9,179 nucleotides of DNA from Bacteroidota bacterium. Lineage in GTDB: Bacteria; Bacteroidota; Bacteroidia; Bacteroidales; B18-G4. Shown in pieces: positions 4,589 through 9,179 of this stretch. The notes beneath the pieces were generated by a model. The model was not told the origin of the DNA and searched no databases. It saw nothing but the letters and a program-made list of their open reading frames with translations. The DNA lies in the NCBI GenBank assembly GCA_003648575.1, contig QMPN01000111.1, forward strand, positions 1 through 9,179. Reading direction: 5' to 3'. Each line of letters starts with the position of its first letter. The first letter of the stretch is position 1. A program made the position numbers and the translations under genes.

Positions 4589-7210
4589 TTATCTTAAAAT
4601 AGTAACACTACCCTGGAGGGTCCTTTGAACAAGGCCATTCAGGGTTTTTTCATGCACTTCACACACGTAGAAGTAAGTGCCATCGGGGCATTCTTTGTTG
4701 GTTTTAAAGTTACGACCATCCCAGTTGATCATAATGTCATCAGAAGATTCAAACACCAGGCGACCCCAGCGGTTAAAGATCATGATCTCTACACTTTCAA
4801 CCCCACCTATGGTTTCCGGGAAAGGAGTGAAGTAATCATTGTGCTGATCCCCATTAGGTGTAAACACATTGGGCAATTCATAGCTTGAACAGCCCGGTGT
4901 GCATTCGATATTGCTAAACGCACTCTGGTTGCCAATAGAATCCAGTGCCGTAACAGCATAACAACCCAGGGTAACGCCTTCATGAGTATAATAAAGTGTA
5001 TGGTCAAAACTCTGCATCACTGAATCGATGAGCGAGAGGTCAGAGCTTTCATCAGGACTGTAGTAAATATAATATTGTTCAATGTCCTTGTCGCAGCTGT
5101 CAATGTATGCGGTATTATTCCATTCCAACAGATTATGATACAACTGACAGTCCATTTCGACCACTAATTCCGGTGTGCATGGTGGCACATTATCTACCGG
5201 CACACCGCATATCAGTTGTGAGTAGTTGATAATAGGATCAACCAGGCCAGTGCTGCCATAGCCCCCTGTGCTTTCAATGTAGTAGCAGTATTCTACTCCG
5301 TTTACCAGGTTGGAATCAACATAATGGGGAAGGGGAGTAGTGGCGAGCGGGAGATATTCGCTTGCTCCGGGATCACGTCTGAAAATGGTATAATATTCAT
5401 TGGTCCAGGGCACATCAAGGTCCCAGCTGAGCTCCAGGCGGTTGTCGGTTTCATAAATATTCAGGAAGATAGTGGTGGCCTCCTGCGTAGATCCGATATA
5501 TCCAGAGGTTAAACTCAGTAAATCGAGTTTATAGTTATATGGAAGACTGATGGCATTCAGATCAATATCCTGGTCCACAAACATAGTATCGTTCAGACCC
5601 GGAAAGCTTTGCACGAATTCGAAATTTTGCCCTTCGAGTCCTTCGGCACGGTGCAATTCATAGTAGTATGGACCAGGGATTTGTATGGTATCCAGTTCGG
5701 TGGGCTTCGACCAGGCGATCCTGCCGTAACCATTGTTGAGATCCGCGCTGTCATTTCCGGCATTAGTAATGATGGGTAAGTCTTTTTTCAGGCTTGCACA
5801 AACCTCTTCTGAAGCATAGCTCTCTGCTCCATCCACAAATATGGCTACCACCATATAGCAATAGTCCAATCCGTTGATCAGTCCGCTTCCGCCTCCATCA
5901 TCAATATATATAGTGTCGTTTACGCTTGCCGTTTCATGGATCAGTACATAACCTGTGTATTCCGGCACCCCTGTTTCGCAATGCCCGGGGAAATATCCAA
6001 AGTACCCAACCCTTCTGTAAATTTCATATTTAGATGCTTTGGCGCAGGGACTTTTGTTCCAGCCAAGGTGGATGCTGCTGCCAATTCCTTCGGCAGTAAG
6101 GCCTTTGGGTGCAGGACCTATGACGGTAATAGCTATAGTATGCAAGTCGACAAGGTTCACCGGTTGCCCGTCATCGGTGGCTTTAAAATAGGTGTAGTAG
6201 GGCTGTTTCTGCACATGGTTGCATACTGTGGGCCAGGTGAAGGTGGTCCTTACACTGTCCATTCCAACGGCTGGATCGGGATAGATCCAGGCGGGATTAT
6301 GTGTGAGCACGAACGGGCCGCCGGTGCCTGTTAACTCCACCATATTTGAGTCGGGATCGGTAGCAACTACATCGAAGATCAGGGTATCGCCTGCTTCCAC
6401 ACAGGTGTCGCTGATGGCATGTATCACCGGTGGATGCTGCCCGGTACAGCCAATAATGTTGATCTGCATATCACGGGTCACGCTTCCTATCTTAATGCCA
6501 TTTCGATATTCTTCTATCAGTATGGCAATGTTGAACTCACCCTGGATGGGTGGTACTACCCAGAGCAAATCCCCGGTGACCGGGTGGATGCCAATGCTGT
6601 CGGTGGAGATGGGAAGAACGTAACCGGGAATGGGCAGCCCTTCCGCCCCGCGGCAGGTGATCAGGCTATACACCAGGCTGTCGCCATCGATATCAAAGGC
6701 TCCGGGATTATGGATATAAATCTGGTTTGCACAGCCATTATCGATCGGAGGATTCAACAAAACAGGGGAGTTGTTTATCCCCATCAAGGGGTTGATGGTC
6801 AGGATAGTCTCCAGGTAAAGGGGCACATTTACGGAGTTAGGGATATTCATCACCCCAAAGTTCCGGTTCGGGTCTTCCAATGAGATCTTATAGGTGCCCG
6901 GTGATGAATAGGTGTGCCGGTTTGTCAGGGATCCCACTTCCGGCTTATAGGCGTATACGTTACGACTGATGTCATTGCCGAGATTGGTTTTTTCGGTTCG
7001 GATCAACTCACTGCTGGTACCATCACCCCAGGATATCTCGAGGAAGGGGCGGTCGGCAGGAGCCGTTGTACGTGTGTACGTGATCACGGTGATCTCATAG
7101 GTCAGCCCTGAGACATATGTATACGTGATCTCGCCCGCACGCTGATGGGTAGCCAGCGCAGATGACAGACAGCTAAGCATGATGATAAAGAAGAAAAGGC
7201 TCTTTTTCAT
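4589..7210 (-). CDS. large secreted multi-domain protein with type IX secretion type B sorting domain
   Basis: The 873-residue product starts with a signal peptide (KK, then a hydrophobic core, with probable cleavage after ALA at residue 20). The mature N-terminus, THQRAGEITYTYVSGLTYEI, resembles the start of many large Bacteroidota surface proteins. A PKD-like domain follows (ISWGDGTS near 59-66, HTYSSPGTYKISL near 99-111). Next come two Ig/cadherin-like segments (about 145-255 and 258-365, with DIDGDSLVYSL and ATDPDSNMVEL). Four fibronectin type III-like units come after that (about 367-475, 476-584, 585-672 and 675-772; for example LGWNKSPCAKASKYEIYRR and LELSWDLDVPWTNEYYTIFRR). The end (778-873) is a gliding motility-associated C-terminal domain: NVFTPNGDQHNDYF, IFNRWGRLVFES, WDGR and CPDGTYFY. 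This domain routes cargo through the type IX system to the surface or outside. No catalytic motif is seen, so an adhesive or structural role is likely. It converges on the gap operon with 6 bases between stops. Confidence 0.9.
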   Translation of the reverse strand: MKKSLFFFIIMLSCLSSALATHQRAGEITYTYVSGLTYEITVITYTRTTAPADRPFLEISWGDGTSSELIRTEKTNLGNDISRNVYAYKPEVGSLTNRHTYSSPGTYKISLEDPNRNFGVMNIPNSVNVPLYLETILTINPLMGINNSPVLLNPPIDNGCANQIYIHNPGAFDIDGDSLVYSLITCRGAEGLPIPGYVLPISTDSIGIHPVTGDLLWVVPPIQGEFNIAILIEEYRNGIKIGSVTRDMQINIIGCTGQHPPVIHAISDTCVEAGDTLIFDVVATDPDSNMVELTGTGGPFVLTHNPAWIYPDPAVGMDSVRTTFTWPTVCNHVQKQPYYTYFKATDDGQPVNLVDLHTIAITVIGPAPKGLTAEGIGSSIHLGWNKSPCAKASKYEIYRRVGYFGYFPGHCETGVPEYTGYVLIHETASVNDTIYIDDGGGSGLINGLDYCYMVVAIFVDGAESYASEEVCASLKKDLPIITNAGNDSADLNNGYGRIAWSKPTELDTIQIPGPYYYELHRAEGLEGQNFEFVQSFPGLNDTMFVDQDIDLNAISLPYNYKLDLLSLTSGYIGSTQEATTIFLNIYETDNRLELSWDLDVPWTNEYYTIFRRDPGASEYLPLATTPLPHYVDSNLVNGVEYCYYIESTGGYGSTGLVDPIINYSQLICGVPVDNVPPCTPELVVEMDCQLYHNLLEWNNTAYIDSCDKDIEQYYIYYSPDESSDLSLIDSVMQSFDHTLYYTHEGVTLGCYAVTALDSIGNQSAFSNIECTPGCSSYELPNVFTPNGDQHNDYFTPFPETIGGVESVEIMIFNRWGRLVFESSDDIMINWDGRNFKTNKECPDGTYFYVCEVHEKTLNGLVQRTLQGSVTILR
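4610..4650 (+). terminator. probable intrinsic terminator of the gap operon, inside the convergent gene
   Basis: The plus strand reads ACCCTG (4610-4615) and CAGGGT (4640-4645), a perfect 6-bp stem. An inner stem CCTT (4622-4625) / AAGG (4631-4634) has a 5-base loop, and the outer stem runs directly into a six-T tract (4645-4650). It lies 27 bases after the gap stop codon. The bases are also codons of the last residues (TLNGLVQRTLQG) of the convergent secreted protein. On the minus strand there is no T tract after the stem, so it should act on the gap transcript only. A shorter competing hairpin is ACCCT-GG-AGGGT at 4610-4621. Confidence 0.6.
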
Positions 7211-7238
7211 GAAAGATCACTTATCGTTCAGACCATCT

Positions 7239-7246
7239 CAAAATTA
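7239..7246 (-). promoter_or_regulatory. Bacteroidota -7 promoter element of the secreted protein gene
   Basis: The minus strand reads TAATTTTG, a match to TAnnTTTG, ending 28 bases before the ATG of the secreted protein gene. The implied leader is about 20 bases, followed by GTGATCTTTC directly before the ATG, with no Shine-Dalgarno sequence. No clear -33 element is seen. Confidence 0.5.
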
Positions 7247-7301
7247 AGAATAATCCTTTGAATAATGGCCTATGGACATGAAACATTATGATTATTTGAT
7301 G

Positions 7302-7309
7302 TAACTTTG
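7302..7309 (+). promoter_or_regulatory. Bacteroidota -7 promoter element of rel
   Basis: The plus strand reads TAACTTTG, a match to TAnnTTTG, ending 29 bases before the rel ATG and giving a leader of about 20-25 bases. It is back to back with the minus-strand element at 7239-7246, so the 128-bp spacer is a divergent promoter region. A partial Shine-Dalgarno sequence, GGAG, lies at 7327-7330. Confidence 0.5.
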
Positions 7310-7338
7310 TTTACTTATTCAGTATTGGAGTAGCTGGC

Positions 7339-9179
7339 ATGTACATCCCCGACCCCGAAAAAGAAAAGAAAGAGATTCTAAATCAGTATCGCAACCTGCT
7401 CAGGGTTTGGTCGAAACGGGAGAAGCCTGTCAATAAGAAACTGGTCAGAAAAGCATTCAACCTGGCTGTTGATGCTCACAAGGACATGCGCAGGAAATCC
7501 GGGGAGCCATACATCTATCATCCCCTGGAAGTGGCACGAATCGCTGCCGGTGAAATAGGTCTGGGGACTACTTCTGTCATTTGTGCCCTTTTACATGATG
7601 TTGTTGAAGACACTGATTATACCCTGGCCGACATTCGCATCCCGTTTGGGGATACCATCACACGCATCATCGACGGGCTGACCAAAATCGAAGAGATTTT
7701 CGACCATACATCTTCATCTGCGCAGGCAGAAAATTTCCGTAAGATGTTGCTTACATTGTCGGTGGATATACGCGTGATCCTGATCAAACTGGCCGACAGG
7801 TTGCATAATATGCGTACCCTGGAGGCCATGCCGCGCGACAAACAGCTGAAGATCGCCTCAGAAACACTCTATCTCTTTGCCCCCCTGGCACATCGCCTGG
7901 GCTTGCATGCCATTAAGAGTGAACTGGAAGACCTGTCACTAAAGTTTCTTGAACCGGAGATATACAATACCATATATAGCAGGCTGGAAGAATCAAGGCC
8001 TGAGCGAAAAAGATTTATCAATAAATTCATTTATCCCATAAAAAAGGAACTGGCCAGCAAGGGCATGGATTTTACCATTATTGGCCGTGAGAAATCAGTC
8101 TTTTCTATCTGGGAGAAGATGAAGGTAAAAGAGATCCCATTTGAAGATGTCTTTGATCTTTTTGCTATCAGGGTAGTGATTGATGTACCTGAAGAAGAGG
8201 AAAAGGAACAGTGCTGGCGGGTATATTCCGTGATAACGGATAATTACAAACCAAACCAATCCAGGCTGCGCGACTGGATATCATTGCCTAAGGCCAATGG
8301 CTACGAAGCCCTGCACACTACCGTAATGAGTAGGTCGGGGAAATGGGTGGAGGTACAGATCAGGACCACACGCATGAATGAGATCGCAGAAAAAGGATAT
8401 GCTGCCCACTGGAAATATAAAGATGGTGCAGATCGCGACACCGGGCTGGATGAGTGGATGAGCAAGATCAGGGAGATGTTGCAGAGTGAAGATTCCGATG
8501 CTCTCAACTTCCTGGATGATTTTAAGCTGAACCTGTTTTCCGACGAGATCTTTGTTTACACCCCTCAGGGAGACCTGAAGAGCCTGCCTGCCGGATCAAC
8601 GGTGCTTGACTTTTCCTACAATATTCACTCCCAAATCGGAAACCAGGCCATTGGCGGCAAGGTGAATCACGACCTGGTACCCCTGAGTCATAAACTGTTT
8701 AGCGGAGACCAGGTAGAGGTGATCGTATCAAAGAAACAACACCCCAGGGAAAACTGGCTTGATTTTGTGGTGACGGCACGCGCCAAGCACCGTATTAAGG
8801 CAGCCCTGAAAGATGAATACAAAAAGCATGCAGAGGAAGGCAAACACTTGTTGCAGAAATACTTCGAGCAGCTTAAGATAGAATTTACTGAAGGTGTAGC
8901 TGCGCGATTTATGGAATTTATGCGCTATACCTCGCAAAATAAGATGTATTATGACCTGGTAAAAGGAAATATCCTTCCTCAAAAGGTTAAAGCATTTACG
9001 CAGCTGTCGCCCAAAGGAAACTGGTTAAGCTTTATCAGCAGGCCCTTCTCTCGATCAAAGAGTCATAGCTCGGTGAGCCCGGATATCGTTGAAAAGATGA
9101 ATGAAAAACCGGAAACCCTGGTGCTGAGCGACAATATAGAAGACATCCGATATGTGATCTCAGAATGCTGTAATCCCAT
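7339..9179 (+). CDS. rel: bifunctional (p)ppGpp synthetase/hydrolase (Rel/SpoT), C-terminus cut by window edge
   Basis: The cytoplasmic stringent-response enzyme makes (p)ppGpp from ATP and GTP/GDP and degrades it. About 613 residues are visible. The HD hydrolase domain is intact: AHKDMRRKSGEPYIYHP with H61, LLHDVVEDT with H86 and D87, and LADRLHNMRTL with D153. The synthetase domain shows GREKSVFSIWEKMK (249-262), DLFAIR with D273, NGYEALHTTV (320-329), EVQIRT with E338, and AEKGYAAHWKYK (350-361). The basic motif RLRD (309-312) sits where bifunctional enzymes have RxKD and synthetase-only RelA has ExDD, so both activities are expected. A TGS domain follows (about 402-463, IFVYTPQGDLKSLPAGS). 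The window ends just after ISECCNP, the start of the zinc-finger/conserved-cysteine region, so that region and the ACT domain (roughly 120-140 residues) are missing. The start is the first ATG after an in-frame TGA at 7297. Family members in this phylum usually have about 730-750 residues. Confidence 0.97.
   Translation, partial: MYIPDPEKEKKEILNQYRNLLRVWSKREKPVNKKLVRKAFNLAVDAHKDMRRKSGEPYIYHPLEVARIAAGEIGLGTTSVICALLHDVVEDTDYTLADIRIPFGDTITRIIDGLTKIEEIFDHTSSSAQAENFRKMLLTLSVDIRVILIKLADRLHNMRTLEAMPRDKQLKIASETLYLFAPLAHRLGLHAIKSELEDLSLKFLEPEIYNTIYSRLEESRPERKRFINKFIYPIKKELASKGMDFTIIGREKSVFSIWEKMKVKEIPFEDVFDLFAIRVVIDVPEEEEKEQCWRVYSVITDNYKPNQSRLRDWISLPKANGYEALHTTVMSRSGKWVEVQIRTTRMNEIAEKGYAAHWKYKDGADRDTGLDEWMSKIREMLQSEDSDALNFLDDFKLNLFSDEIFVYTPQGDLKSLPAGSTVLDFSYNIHSQIGNQAIGGKVNHDLVPLSHKLFSGDQVEVIVSKKQHPRENWLDFVVTARAKHRIKAALKDEYKKHAEEGKHLLQKYFEQLKIEFTEGVAARFMEFMRYTSQNKMYYDLVKGNILPQKVKAFTQLSPKGNWLSFISRPFSRSKSHSSVSPDIVEKMNEKPETLVLSDNIEDIRYVISECCNP

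Noticed and set aside
5936..6883. Three plus-strand open frames of 106-154 codons.
   Set aside because: They lie antisense within the secreted protein gene, whose reading frame has a signal peptide and recognised domains. Their translations look like frame shadows.
7172..7210. Lipoprotein signal at C14 of the large secreted protein.
   Set aside because: The residues before C14 (M-L-S) do not make a good lipobox, the hydrophobic core would be very short, and ALA at 18-20 gives a normal signal peptidase I site; a type IX sorting domain also fits a non-lipidated protein.
8301..8982. Minus-strand open frames opposite rel.
   Set aside because: The rel frame carries continuous synthetase and TGS motifs through this stretch, so these are shadows.

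Overview
The window comes from a member of the Bacteroidota. Four of the genes have a TAnnTTTG-type -7 element, the consensus of that phylum, just upstream: TACTTTTG for lepA, TAATTTTG for both the gap operon and the large secreted protein, and TAACTTTG for rel. The large secreted protein ends in a type B sorting domain of the type IX secretion system (gliding motility-associated C-terminal family), which is found only in this phylum. LepA and Rel also read as Bacteroidota proteins. I cannot place the genus; the order Bacteroidales or a near relative is a guess.

Layout from left to right. (1) The first 422 bases hold the 5' part of an ECF sigma factor gene on the minus strand, with an ECF-like promoter in front of it and a small 7-bp tandem repeat behind that. 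(2) lepA (elongation factor 4) is complete on the minus strand, with a promoter so close to the ATG that its mRNA is probably leaderless or nearly so. (3) A 228-bp divergent spacer leads into a two-gene plus-strand operon of glyceraldehyde-3-phosphate dehydrogenase (GAPDH) homologues that overlap by 4 bases. The second gene encodes a canonical enzyme. The first encodes a full-length GAPDH-fold protein in which the catalytic cysteine and several substrate and NAD contacts are replaced. (4) A convergent minus-strand gene for an 873-residue, multi-domain type IX cargo protein follows after 6 bases. The likely terminator of the gap operon lies inside its 3' end. (5) A 128-bp divergent spacer with two back-to-back promoters leads to rel, the bifunctional (p)ppGpp synthetase/hydrolase, which is cut by the right edge.

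Most of the window is ordinary core genome: translation, glycolysis, stringent response, envelope. I see no mobile element, tRNA, rRNA or CRISPR array, and base composition looks even throughout by eye. The observation worth pursuing is the translationally coupled pair of an apparent GAPDH pseudoenzyme and an active GAPDH. It suggests a mixed GAPDH complex with a non-catalytic, possibly regulatory or sensing, subunit. That is an inference from residues and gene layout only.
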